Source: Chytridium lagenaria
Lineage: Eukaryota; Chytridiomycota; Chytridiomycetes; Chytridiales; Chytridiaceae
Reading direction: 5' to 3'
Length of the DNA stretch: 36,929 nucleotides
Assembly: GCA_025449115.1 (NCBI GenBank)
Contig: JAHLKC010000227.1
Coordinates: 1-36,929 of the forward strand
The notes under the pieces are model-generated. The model was not told the DNA's origin. It worked only from the letters and a program-made list of their open reading frames with translations, and did no database searches. Every line of letters begins with the position of its first letter. Position 1 is the stretch's first letter. Shown here piece by piece: positions 20,987 through 31,504 of this stretch. Both the position numbers and the translations under genes were made by a program.

Positions 20987-22841
20987 ATGGCGCCTTCAAC
21001 TGCTGAAGCTGTAGTGAAAGAAAATATCCCCAGTGTTATCAAAGATGATATCCTTCCCACTCCTCCCGCCTCCCCTGCTCTGAAGAATGGCTCACCACAA
21101 AACAATGCATTCGCATCGTTGAATGTATGGAGCCCTGATTCTTGGAAAGAGAAGAAAATAGTTCAAGATGTCCAATACGATGATGAAGAGCAATTTGAAA
21201 AGGTCAAGACCAAGTTGGCCCACTTGCCTCCATTGGTTTCCATCCAGGAAGTTCAGTCATGAGAAAGCAGCTCGCAGAAGTTGCCGAAAACAAGAGGTTT
21301 TTACTACAAGGCGGCGATTGTGCAGAATTATTCGAGTACTGCAGTCAGGTATTATATTTTCTCTGCATTATTGTCTTGGACGATCGTTTATTTTAATCCA
21401 AATTGGCAATAGTCTGGTATCGAAAATCGCCTCAAGGTTCTTCTCCAAATGTCTCTGATCCTCGTTTGGGGAGGCCGGACGCCCGTCGTCCGCATTGCGC
21501 GAATGGCGGGCCAGTATGCCAAACCCCGTTCCAATCCTTACGAAACGCTTTCGGACGGTTCCACTGTACATGCTTTCAGGGGAGAGAACGTGAATGGTAT
21601 AGAAATTGAGGATAGGAAGCCCGACCCAAAGCGTTTGCTAGATGCTTACTTCCATTCTGCGCAACGCTGAATTATGTAAGGGCCACCCTGCAGGCCGGCT
21701 TTGCAGATTTACACCATCCTGATTCTGGTAAGCCTTTATCCTTAAGAATTACACATTATTGGCTTTTTGGTCTTATTTGAATTTAACATTATCTATTGGC
21801 GATAGGAACTTGGAAGACTGGGATCTTGAACACGTCCGCTCCCCGCAAATTCGCTTGGAATACCAACAATTCTTGACCGTCTCCACGACGCTCTCGACTT
21901 TATGCTACCATCGGTGTTGACAACTTGGAACCCCAACACCCTGCCTCCGCCTTCGCGACCAGCGCCGTCCGTACGGTTGACCTCTTCACATCCCATGAAG
22001 GTCTCCTCATCGACTACGAGCAATGTCTCACCGCCTGAATCCTGCCGACGGACGCCACTACAATCTCGGAACACATTTCATATGGATCGGTGATCGCACG
22101 AGGCAGATTGATGGTGCACACGTAGAGTTTTTCAGGGTTTGGCGAATCCTGTCGGAGTGAAAGTTGGGCCATCCATGAAGCCAGAGGAGTTGGGACCGTT
22201 ATTAGATATTTTGGATCCGTTTTTTGAGACGGGGAAAATTACACTCATTACTAGATATGGTTATGATAAGATTCAAGATTATTTGCCCGCTCATATCAAG
22301 GCGGTCCAGAATTCGGGACATAAGGTGGTCTGGTGCTGGTATGTTTTCTTCTGCAGCACGCTGGATTTTTTAACATGTTACATTAGTGATCCCATGCACG
22401 GCAACACTGAAAGCGTTAACGGCATCAAAACTAGACGTTTCGAGCACATCGTCGATGTACGTGTTTAACACTATCTATTTACAATCACTCACATTTTTCT
22501 TATAATAGGAACTTTCTAAAGCCTTCCAAATACATGACCAATTCCATTCTCGCCTCGGTGGTGTCCACTTTGAACTCACGGGTGACCGCGTCACAGAGGC
22601 GATCGGAGGATCTATGGAGCTTGGCGAAATCGACCTTTCAAGAAATTATCAGACATTCTGCGATCCAAGGTTAGTTTCTTTCAAACCAAAGTTTCTTTAC
22701 ATGGCATGTCTCGTTCTCATCTTGAAATTTAGGTTAAACTACGAACAAAGTCTTGACGTTGCATTCTCAATCGCTAAATATTTCCAAGAGACGAGATCCA
22801 GTATCGTCTTTAGATACCGCCGCTTTCTTTACCATTTCTAA
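20987..22841 (+). CDS. Class II DAHP synthase (3-deoxy-7-phosphoheptulonate synthase)
   Basis: Catalyses phosphoenolpyruvate plus erythrose 4-phosphate to DAHP, the first shikimate-pathway step. Exons: 20987-21348, 21413-21727, 21806-22338, 22387-22456, 22509-22669 and 22733-22841, about 515 residues. Class II signatures appear in order: [174 protein letters not shown] and [15 protein letters not shown]. Family metal ligands (Cys of GGDCAE, His of DPMHGN, Glu of FELTG, Asp of CDPR) are all present. The start ATG at 20987 gives a short variable N-terminus and no obvious organelle signal. Frame shifts are needed near 21261, 21668, 21727/21806, 21900, 22036 and 22135, so it may be a pseudogene or badly sequenced. 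It converges on the ATPase gene. Confidence 0.88.
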
Positions 22842-23418
22842 AAATGTTTTCCTCTTTAACTACATATTGGAGCTATACGTTTCCATAAAATATAATATCT
22901 ATATTTTGGTTACATTTTCTTTGATCACGCACAATGTATGCGATTGACTTAGGCTTAAATTTGTCATGACAGGCTTTGTTTTAAAGAATTAAATGACCAA
23001 TACTGATATCTCAAAAGGTGATATCTACAACGCTTTCTTTTATAGACATTTCATATCCCTGTTCCGTCCACTCCATTTTGACATGACTACCACACAACAG
23101 TGAGAAAAAAAAAAAAAAAAAGGAAACACACAAAGTCAGTGAATTCACCATCCAACAATCAACTGCCGTTAGTCAACAGGATAATCCCAGATACCTCCAC
23201 AATGCAGAAAGTAGACAAATCATGTTCAAAAGTACCTCAAGTTAATGACTCAAATTAAAGTTTATAGAGAGAAATGGATGCTGGGAATATCCCCTTGTAA
23301 ACAAACCAAGTAGGTAGAAAATGTGCAGGGATGAATCCCTATGAAATGGTTGCTATAACAAAAGAGGAAATAAGAGACAACAGTGAAATATTTGGTGAGC
23401 CGGCCCTTTTTTTCAAAT
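22842..23418. other. Convergent intergenic region with poly(A) run
   Basis: It lies between two convergent gene ends and should hold both terminators. The only notable feature is a run of about 18 A at 23105-23121. No coding sequence was recognised. Confidence 0.5.
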
Positions 23419-26400
23419 TTAACGTCCGGTCGACCATTTTGTGGGGAACATTTGTAGACCAACAACTTCGTCGGCGTACTTGATAGGGTTGACTATAATT
23501 ATCAAGAAAGAAATATGATTTAAAATTCATATCGTAAAAAGTAAGATTGATGAAAAAGAAAAAGGCGTTCCACTTACAGATCTTCTTCAACAATGTCCTC
23601 AGCACCACATACAAGAACAACAAAATTCCTCCTCCAATACCCACAAGCCACGAAAGCGGGGTCAATTGGTAATCTGTTCCAAAAGCAACATTGAGCGGAG
23701 GAATGTACACCATGGCGAATGTTAGAGCAGCACCCGCAAAAAGACCAAGGAAACTGTATTTGTTCTGGAACATAAATTTGCCGAATGGGTAGCCGAGGCG
23801 AGCTTTACAGACGAAGAGGTTGAAAGGATTGTTGAAGCATGAGCGCGAGGTAGAATGCGGATTGGGCTTGTCCAAGAGCTTTCTTCTGGTCATCAAAGAG
23901 CTGAAACATCATAAGAAAAATTATCATTGAGAATTATTGTTAGGTAAAAGATACAAAAATATATAAAGAAAGAGCCTTCATACCAATTCACGTCCATCAG
24001 AGCCGAAGACTCGCGTGCTGTATCCCTCCAAAGCAAAGTTGGTTCCATGCTGAACAGCAATGGCGGGGGTGATCTACACAGAAAAAAAAGCCGGTTAGAT
24101 CACCTATATAAATTTTGAAAAAGATTACCCACCCTGTAATGGTACCAGAAAGCGAAGAAATAAGCCGCAAAGCATCCAATAGTCTCAATAGTACCCGCCT
24201 CAAGGTACGAGTACGACAACAAATCAGTGTCAACCAACGTCTCCTCATCCGTCTTTTCCATGCTAAGCTTCCACCTCTTCCCATCAAACATCCTCCTCAG
24301 TCCTCTGTCCATCTTTGGAATTTCGTCAAACTCTTCTCATAGTTGGCCTCGTCCTCGTCACCCTCATGTCCCGCTTCCCCACCGTCCTTGGTCTCAGGCT
24401 TGTACCTCTTGCGTTCTTCACGGTCCAATTCCTTCCTCCTATCGTTGAGTTCAACAGAGTGCGGGTTGACGGGTTTTCGGGGTGGGAGTTTCATCAACCC
24501 ATCCTTGTTCTCCGCAGGGTCGTAAGCATAAGTCAAAGCCATGAGCAACTCAAATCCAAGATCCACAATCAAAATCTGCACAGTCTGCAGAGGGAGTGGG
24601 AGTGGGACGGCAATGTACAGAAGATTTGCGAACACCTCAGGCATGTATGGGTGACAGTGTATTGAATGGACTTCTTGAGGTTCTGGAAGATAAGTCGACC
24701 TTCCTCGATACCGCTGACAGTAGATGCAAAGTTATCGTCAAGCAAAATCATAGCCGCAGCTTCCTTGGAAACATCGGATCCAGATTCGTTCATGGCAATA
24801 CCCAAATCAGCCTTCTTGAGCGCAGGGGAGTCGTTTACACCGTCACCAGTGACACCAACAATGTGACCACGAGCTTGAGCGCGTTTAACAATCTGAAGTT
24901 TGTGGCTGGGACTGGTTCTTGCAAAGATAATTTCGTCTTTATCAAAAATATTGACCCAGTCTTCTTCCTTAAGCGTGTCTATCATTTCACCGTGAATAAC
25001 AATAGCCCTGGCATCCGATTCAGGTATGCTCTCAGGGGGGCATTGACGCTTCTTAGCAAGTGTCTCACGAGTGTCGGAGAGCATCAAGTTGATCTTGCGA
25101 GCAATGGCCTCGGCGGTAAGAGGGTGATCTCCAGTAACCATCATGACCTTAATACCAGCAGCACGACAGTGTCCGATAGCCTCACGCACACCGTGCTTAG
25201 GAGGGTCCTCAAGAGAAACAAGGCCATAGAAAGTGTAGTCCTTAGTGGGGTAGTTTCCAGCCTCCTTCTTAAATTCGTGGTCGGCAGGGTACTGGTCTCC
25301 AGGGAGAGCAAGGGCAGCAAAGGCGAGGACACGGTGCCCCTTAGACGCCATGTACGTGTAGGTGTTCTCGAATTGAGCCTTATGCTCTGGGGTAAGAGTC
25401 ACAGGCTTCTCACCGTCATAGATTGTGCTGCAAAGCCTAAGAATACGTTCAGGCGCGCCCTTGATGTAAAGCATCAGTTGGCCATTAGAGTGTCTTTTTT
25501 GATGAATGGTCATAGCCCACTTGTTTGTTGAGTTAAAAGGGATCTCAAACACCTTAGGGTGTCGCTCGTGGATGCTGTCGAACTCAGGAATCTTAGCAGC
25601 CGCGCAACGGAGAAGACCCGACTCGGTGGCGTCTCCGATGACTTGACGCTCAGCGATGGGAACGTTGGTGTTTTCGAACTTCGCACGAGAGCATAGAGCC
25701 GACATGTGGAGAACCTCGTTGGGTCCAGGCTTGTTCGCGTCAAGGGCCACAGGCTCAAAACCATCTTCGGGAATAAGCTGTCCTTGGGCCATATACAGAG
25801 AACCTCCAGTCCACATGTAAGTCACGGTCATTTGGTTACGAGTGAGAGTGCCCGTTTTGTCTGTAGCCAAAAGAGTGATGGCACCTAGTGTCTCTACACC
25901 TTGTAGATCCTTTACAAGAACCTTTCGACTTGCCATACGCTTGGCGGCGATAGTGAGAAGCATCTATAAAGATAGATTTATTAAGAATTTGCAATTGAGG
26001 CGATCAACGTGAGTAGTATGCAATAGAATGGGTAAGTAGACTTACGGTGACGGTGGCGGGAAGACCCTCAGGGACGAACGACACGAAGGTTCCAATGGCG
26101 AAACTGAGAGAAGCCGAGAAAGTGTTACCTCTTCCAACCATCGCAACCACGAAGAAAATGGCAGCAGTAACAGCAGCCACACCAGCAATAATGTGCACAA
26201 AGTGGTCAATCTCTACAGACATAGGCGATTCTCTCCTCTGTTCATTCGTCGTCAATGAAGCAATCTGACCAATGACAGTGTGATCACCAGTACGGATAAC
26301 AATACCATAACCATCGCCGTTGACGCAGAGAGTTCCGTTGAACGCAAGGTTAGTAGCCTCAAGGGGTGATTCGTATGTGTTGGTTTTAAGACGTTCTTGA

Positions 26401-27618
26401 GGCTCAGATTCACCAGTGAGTGAAGAATTGTCGACCTTTAGCTCGGTAGAGGCGAAGATGAAGACGTCCGCCGGAATTTTATCACCCATCTTCAACAGAA
26501 CAACGTCACCGTTCACAAGCTCTTTTGCTGAAATCTGCTGCTGCTTACCGTCACGGACGACATAGCAGTTTGCAGGAATCAGGTTCTATCGGGTTCCCAA
26601 AAGAAAAGTGGTTATTAGACGAGAAGACAGGGAGCCTCAGATAATAAAACGTAAAGGAAGAAAGTAACGATGACTCACCAAGAATGATTCGAGAATCGCT
26701 TGAGATTTTGACCTTGAATAAACTCAATTGCCGCGTTCATGAACGCAACACCGATCAAAATACCACCAAGGTAAACCTGAAATCGATAGTTAATGTCAAG
26801 GCTTTGACATCACAGAAGTGATTTAAAAAAAAAACAAACAATTACACACATTTTGAAAGTTGGCCTTCAAATCAATGATGACGGTAACGTAAGATGCAAC
26901 ACCGGAGAAGATAAGAATTAAGTTGAACAGACCGAGGAGGCAGTCGAGAAACTTTAGGAAAGGATGGCGCCTTGTGGGAGGCGTAAGCATGTTAAATCCG
27001 TTCTCTTCAAGCCTCTTGGCAGCTTCGGCAGAAGTAAGACCAATGGACGATGCAGGCTTGGCCTCGTCAATAGAGACATTGAACTTTGATGCAACGTCGG
27101 GGATGGACATCAAATGCTCGGTCTTGTATACAAAGTGGATGTGGTTTGTGATGTAAAAACAATGGCCAGATTCCGCGTTTAACATCGATGTGAAGGTTTG
27201 AAAAAAGTTAGCGACGATGGATTAGTTGATAAAAACATGAAGAAGATAAGATCGGATGAAACGAGAGACGTACAACGTTGACATTTCGCTTCTCCTCCTT
27301 CTTGACCGGCACAGGCTCAGTGGGTGGCTCCTTGGGTGCCGTGACGGTAGGCAGTACTGCCTCAGATTTTTTATCCGAAGTCAAGGCAAACGAAACGGAA
27401 GGACCTGTTGCGGCCACAGGCTCTATATGGGGAGGAGCAGCTGCTTGTGGAGTCTCTTCAATCGTGACTTTGGGAATGCTTTGAGTCGACTTTTCCGAGT
27501 CAATCTTTTCTGCGTCCAACTGCACACTAGGCTTGCTGTCTTCCGCGGGAACTGTCGCCTGTGATGGCTCGACAAGGGGCTTGTCGACAACCTCGTCCGG
27601 TTTTGACGGATCGCTCAT
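23419..27618 (-). CDS. Type IIC P-type ATPase (Na+/K+- or H+/K+-ATPase alpha-like)
   Basis: Eight exons are inferred: 27274-27618, 26850-27122, 26679-26776, 26046-26585, 24133-25963, 23984-24073, 23578-23900 and 23419-23492, about 1190 residues. The first ~115 residues are a disordered Pro/Glu/Lys tail. The IIC core follows: GFNMLTPPTRRHPFLKFLDC, SSLTGESEPQERL (actuator), SFVPEGLPATVT (M4), ATDKTGTLTRNQMT (phosphorylated Asp), YIKGAPERIL (nucleotide domain), TGDGVNDSPALKKADLGIAM (hinge), M5-M6 with PLPLPLQTVQILIVDLGFE, four further helices, and the C-terminal end FPTKWSTGR. SEPQ after TGES and the PLPLPLQTV loop favour IIC over SERCA or ENA types. It should pump monovalent cations across a membrane; which ions is unknown. 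No beta-subunit gene is in the window. Single-base shifts are needed near 26715, 24645, 24330 and 23850. Confidence 0.9.
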
Positions 27619-28429
27619 TCTGCGGAGGCTAGAGGTTGACGAGTGTGGTTGTAGATGTGATGAACGGGAATTAAAAAGGGCAATGGGTGAAGGTAACCGT
27701 TAAAGTCTTCTTCAAAGGCTCAGATACCAAGAATCCTCCTTGATACGGCGGAATGAAGTGATGGTCAAATCTCGTTTCTTTCGATTCTTGAGAAAGAACC
27801 AAAAGTGTTTGAAAATCTCTTTTCAACCAGCCCTTAAAGAGAAAATTCTGACAATTTCAGAAAATGTTGACGAACGCACGGCTTCCAGAACATGGGCGAG
27901 CAAAGGTGCGGGAAGGAGGCCCAAGAATAGGGTAAGGAACGAAAGGCTCTAAAATAGAACTCAACTTCGGTAAAATACTGAATTTATGGACTATCTTTTA
28001 CGATAAACTAAGGAAGTACGATGCACTTTAGGTGGATGAGGGTGGTTACTTTTGGACGCGTATGTGCAGTAATTTGATTCTTCTATTTCTGCTTGTAACA
28101 TCAACCTTCTGCGCGCATTCTTTTATCTTTGGTCGAAAATGTGTCAACTCAATATGTATGGCCGCTCTTTTTTGAAAGTGATGTCGCATCTCTCCACTTA
28201 TAGTATAGGTAAGCCACCAAACGCACGCGTTGACAAACCTTGTTATATGTCGTGCGAAAAATGCATCACATTATTATTTTTTGAAAAGAATGTACGTTGT
28301 GAACTTCAAACCGCTTCTGACCTTAAGAAAAAGGGTCTACGATGTGTAATGTCTACACACCATGTTATTAAATCCACTTCTGGAGCATGATACAAGTTTA
28401 TGCTTGACAACAAAGCCCATGCAGCCCGA
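27619..28429. promoter_or_regulatory. Upstream region of the ATPase gene and 3' flank of the mS26 gene
   Basis: About 810 bases with no recognised gene. Both neighbours are on the minus strand, so this holds the ATPase promoter (next to 27618) and the mS26 terminator (next to 28430). Small open frames at 27740-27952 and 28139-28390 have no family pattern. Confidence 0.4.
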
Positions 28430-29746
28430 TTACTTCTTTTGCAAATTAAACTCGGTCAACACTGAATTTAACAAAGCATCAGTGTCCTTGAAGTTCTTGC
28501 TCGATGCCTTTACAGCCGCCTCATCCACATCATCCTCCCCATCTTTAGCCTCCGTGCCAGCCGGAAGAACATCTTCATCCAACCGATGCCTCCTCAACCA
28601 CCTCTTGACAGCATCCTGCCCAGGCCGGGAGGCAACCGTCCCCTCAAGCGCATCTTTAAGCGCCAATCCACGAGACCTCACAAATTCCTCACCAGCAGAT
28701 CCAGGCTTCAGATCCGGAGCCTTGTGGCCGTGGGTATATTTGAAGAGCCCTGAGATGGAAGATGCACTCCGTTCACCGTAAATCTTTGCAGGTATACGGG
28801 TTGCCGAGTCCTTTAATAGAAGCTCCTCAGCCACGTCACCGGTGACTGGGCGAGATATGGGCGATTCGGAACCCATAGTGGCATCAGCTTGAGCCAGAGC
28901 AGAAACCACAAACGCAGGGTGAGGTGCTCTCTTTGCATCTGCCTCAAGACTCTTGATCTGCTCAACGAGGTTGGTATGTGAGATTCCGGGTGGAATGTAC
29001 TTGAACTTTTGATCAAACACTTCTTTAATCTTGGCGTCGAGGTTCCGGTACGTCACAAAGTCAGCGGAAGCGTGGAAGAGGTACATCATGGAGGCGATAC
29101 GCTCTTTGGCGAGACGCTGCCGGCGTTCTAATTCAGTTGTAAAACGAATACGACGGCGTGCTAAGGCGTATTTTTGCCATGCATCTACCGAAGTTTTTGG
29201 TGGGGTCGATAGAGAGCCTTCAGTCTTAGTTCCCAATGCATCATCCAATGCCTGACGTCCAGCCTTTGCCCCCTTCCCTCCAGGTCCAAGAGCCGAGTTC
29301 TTCTGCTGCATCTCCTCCTTGAACATCCGGACTTCCTCTCTCAGTCTCTCTCGTGCAATGGCCCGAGCTTCCTTCTGCTTCCCAACTTCTTCTTCCTTGA
29401 CTCGTAATGCTACCAGAGATTCGGCAAGGTATTGCTTTCTTAATCGCCGCATCGTCTCCCGAAAAGGAATCTTCGGATCTAATGGTTGAAGAACGGTCTT
29501 GGGAGTATTGGATGGCTTTGCTTTGGTGGACGGTGGTGTGGATTTGCGGGTTTGTGATGCAGAGGCGGTGGCCATCAATCGGACAGTCCGACTCGCCGGA
29601 AAGTCCATCTTATAGCCTGCCGGAATGAGGTTTGAAGAAGCCTTCATGCATCCCGCGAAAGCCGTTAATGCATCCAAGGTCTTTGGATGTCTCGATTGTG
29701 TTGAAGCATAGCTGGAGTTGTTGAGAAAACTGAAAAACGTCTTCAA
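28430..29746 (-). CDS. Mitochondrial small-subunit ribosomal protein mS26 (MRPS26/PET123-like)
   Basis: Single uninterrupted frame of 438 codons. The N-terminus is rich in Ser, Lys and Arg and low in acids, as expected for mitochondrial import; alternative starts at Met34, Met47 and Met58 are equally possible. Residues about 95-260 resemble mS26: IPFRETMRRLRKQYLAESLV, then a long charged helix (EEEVGKQKEARAIARERLRE, EVRMFKEEMQQKN), then LARRRIRFTTELERRQRLAK and FVTYRNLDAKIKEVFDQKFK. The last block corresponds to the conserved FITxxNLExxI segment of animal MRPS26. mS26 sits in the mitoribosome small subunit. The region beyond residue ~265 is an extension longer than animal MRPS26 and was not recognised. 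The start codon lies 30 bases from the divergent Asa1-like gene. Confidence 0.72.
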   Translation of the reverse strand: MKTFFSFLNNSSYASTQSRHPKTLDALTAFAGCMKASSNLIPAGYKMDFPASRTVRLMATASASQTRKSTPPSTKAKPSNTPKTVLQPLDPKIPFRETMRRLRKQYLAESLVALRVKEEEVGKQKEARAIARERLREEVRMFKEEMQQKNSALGPGGKGAKAGRQALDDALGTKTEGSLSTPPKTSVDAWQKYALARRRIRFTTELERRQRLAKERIASMMYLFHASADFVTYRNLDAKIKEVFDQKFKYIPPGISHTNLVEQIKSLEADAKRAPHPAFVVSALAQADATMGSESPISRPVTGDVAEELLLKDSATRIPAKIYGERSASSISGLFKYTHGHKAPDLKPGSAGEEFVRSRGLALKDALEGTVASRPGQDAVKRWLRRHRLDEDVLPAGTEAKDGEDDVDEAAVKASSKNFKDTDALLNSVLTEFNLQKK

Positions 29747-29776
29747 GAAAATATTTCCGAAACTTGTTCAAGCGAC
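29747..29776. promoter_or_regulatory. 30-bp gap between divergent start codons
   Basis: The first in-frame ATG of mS26 (29746, minus) and the ATG of the Asa1-like gene (29777, plus) are only 30 bases apart. Either the two 5' UTRs and promoters overlap the opposite coding region, or mS26 initiates at an internal Met. No TATA-like element is visible in the gap. Confidence 0.6.
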
Positions 29777-31447
29777 ATGCTGGCACAACGTAAAGACGGG
29801 TCTATGGTGCTCGTAGTAAACAGTGATGCGACATCATCAAGGGCCACGGAAGATCTTAAAGCGAGGCTGGACCCTGCATTCATCCTGCGTGGCCATACTT
29901 CTGACGTTCAATGTCTGGCGTTCCTTCTGGCCGACCAAATGCTAGCATCTGGGTGAGCAGCAAGCAGCATCGGCTTGTTAGCTTACTCAAGTTCAGAGAC
30001 GCAAATGGAACACTGATACTATGGAGCATGTCAACGCTGAGGCCGTCTCGGATGTGGAAGGCACATGCAGGTGGAATTCTTAATGTGGCTGCAGTTTATC
30101 CCCAGAAATCCACAGATGCCGGGAAGCTGTTGCTAAGGTTTGACTTATTTGTTCCTTTCATACTTACAAGATACAATTTAATGTATAATACTTTCAGCCA
30201 AGGCAGAGACGATTTGATTCATATTTGGGATCTCACGACATTGTTGGAAACTGTGCCTTCAACCTCTGCAACGCGAGGTGTGGCAGAAAAATACCCGGAC
30301 CCATCACCCATACAAAGCTTTCCGGTCAATTCTCTCAATTTTTGTAGTTTTGACTGGTGCTTCGGACGTAAGTTCTGGATAGTTTATGCATCGTTAAGTA
30401 TCAAGTATTGACTAAAAATTCATATATTCTAGTACCGACAGAGACCGACCCCCATCCTTTGATACTGTCGTACCTTTTGCCTGATCGCTCTTCCACCATT
30501 GGAATCCATATTCTGCCATCATCTAGCACATCTCCCAAGCTCCTTGTTCGTATCGAGCATGAAAATGCAAAACCATCTTTGACCGATTCTGAAACTAAGA
30601 ACAACACAGGAATGTGTATGGCGATGAGGTTTTTCCGTCAAAAAGCTCTTGTGGATTCGGAACCGTCAACTCCGAATAACGCCACGTTACATGGACTGAA
30701 ATTAGCGTCATGTTTTGAGAATGGCGAAGTGATCGTTTGGGATTGCGAGAGTTCGGCCGATGATTGTGCGGACAAAAGTACATAGTGAGCCAGGTAGGAT
30801 TCTCCTGTAGCTTTCTTGCCGCATTTGCATTTTCTCTTATAACAACTACTAAGTATTTGAAAAGCTCTTTGTTTGGACGTTCTTGACGACGGGTCGGCGG
30901 TTGTTAGCGGGGGTGCTGATGGACGCATCTGCGTTACATCTACTATACGGGCGCGGTAATACTATTTTCGCCTTTTGATCTTCCTACACTGCTATACTGT
31001 ATTGGGAGTTCTAACCTTTTGCAGAACGAGAATTCCAACTCTATAAAGACTGTGGCACCACCAAATTGCAAAGGCATTGCCTCTATACGTGTAAGAAAAG
31101 ATAGCAAGCTAATTGTTGCTGGATGCTGGGATAACAGTATCCGCCTTCACACTGTTAAAAAGCTCACTCCACTTGCGACTTTGGCGAGTCACCACAAGGC
31201 TGGGGTGGCATCCGTTGCCTTGGTTAGTGCATCGACTCCAGCAGCAATTTTGCAGTCTAATATGGATTTGGATGTGGAAAGTAGCAATGGACAAACATCG
31301 GAAGGAACGCGAACAGCTGTTACGACATTTAAGGTTCAAACCGGAGCTTTAAGATCATCTCATCTTTCTGATGACTCTGGGTTGGCCGATAATTTATTTG
31401 CTGTTGGCGCGCGAGATGCTCGTATCTCATTATGGAGGATGTATTAA
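29777..31447 (+). CDS. ASTRA-associated protein 1 (Asa1/GNB1L-like), WD40
   Basis: Six exons: 29777-29952, 29997-30137, 30198-30367, 30433-30777, 30865-30955 and 31025-31447, about 448 residues. WD40 blades include PAFILRGHTSDVQCLAFLLA, LASGDANGTLILWSMSTLR, MWKAHAGGILNVAAV, SQGRDDLIHIWDL, ASCFENGEVIVWDCES, VVSGGADGRICVTST, VAGCWDNSIRLHTVKKLTPL and the last blade FAVGARDARISLWRMY at the stop. The opening FILRGH, the FPVNSLNFCSF segment and the final blade at the very C-terminus match Asa1. In yeast Asa1 belongs to the ASTRA/TTT-linked chaperone machinery for PIKK kinases; human GNB1L has a related role. Exon 5 ends in phase 2 but exon 6 begins in phase 0, so one base is missing near 30955/31025 or that junction is wrong. 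Confidence 0.82.
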
Positions 31448-31504
31448 GTAAACATACTGGTATTGTAATAAATATTTTGAAAGACAAACAGTTCCACGTT
31501 TCAT

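Noticed and set aside
24596..25531. 311-codon plus-strand frame
   Set aside because: It lies exactly antisense to the conserved catalytic exon of the P-type ATPase and has no motif of its own.
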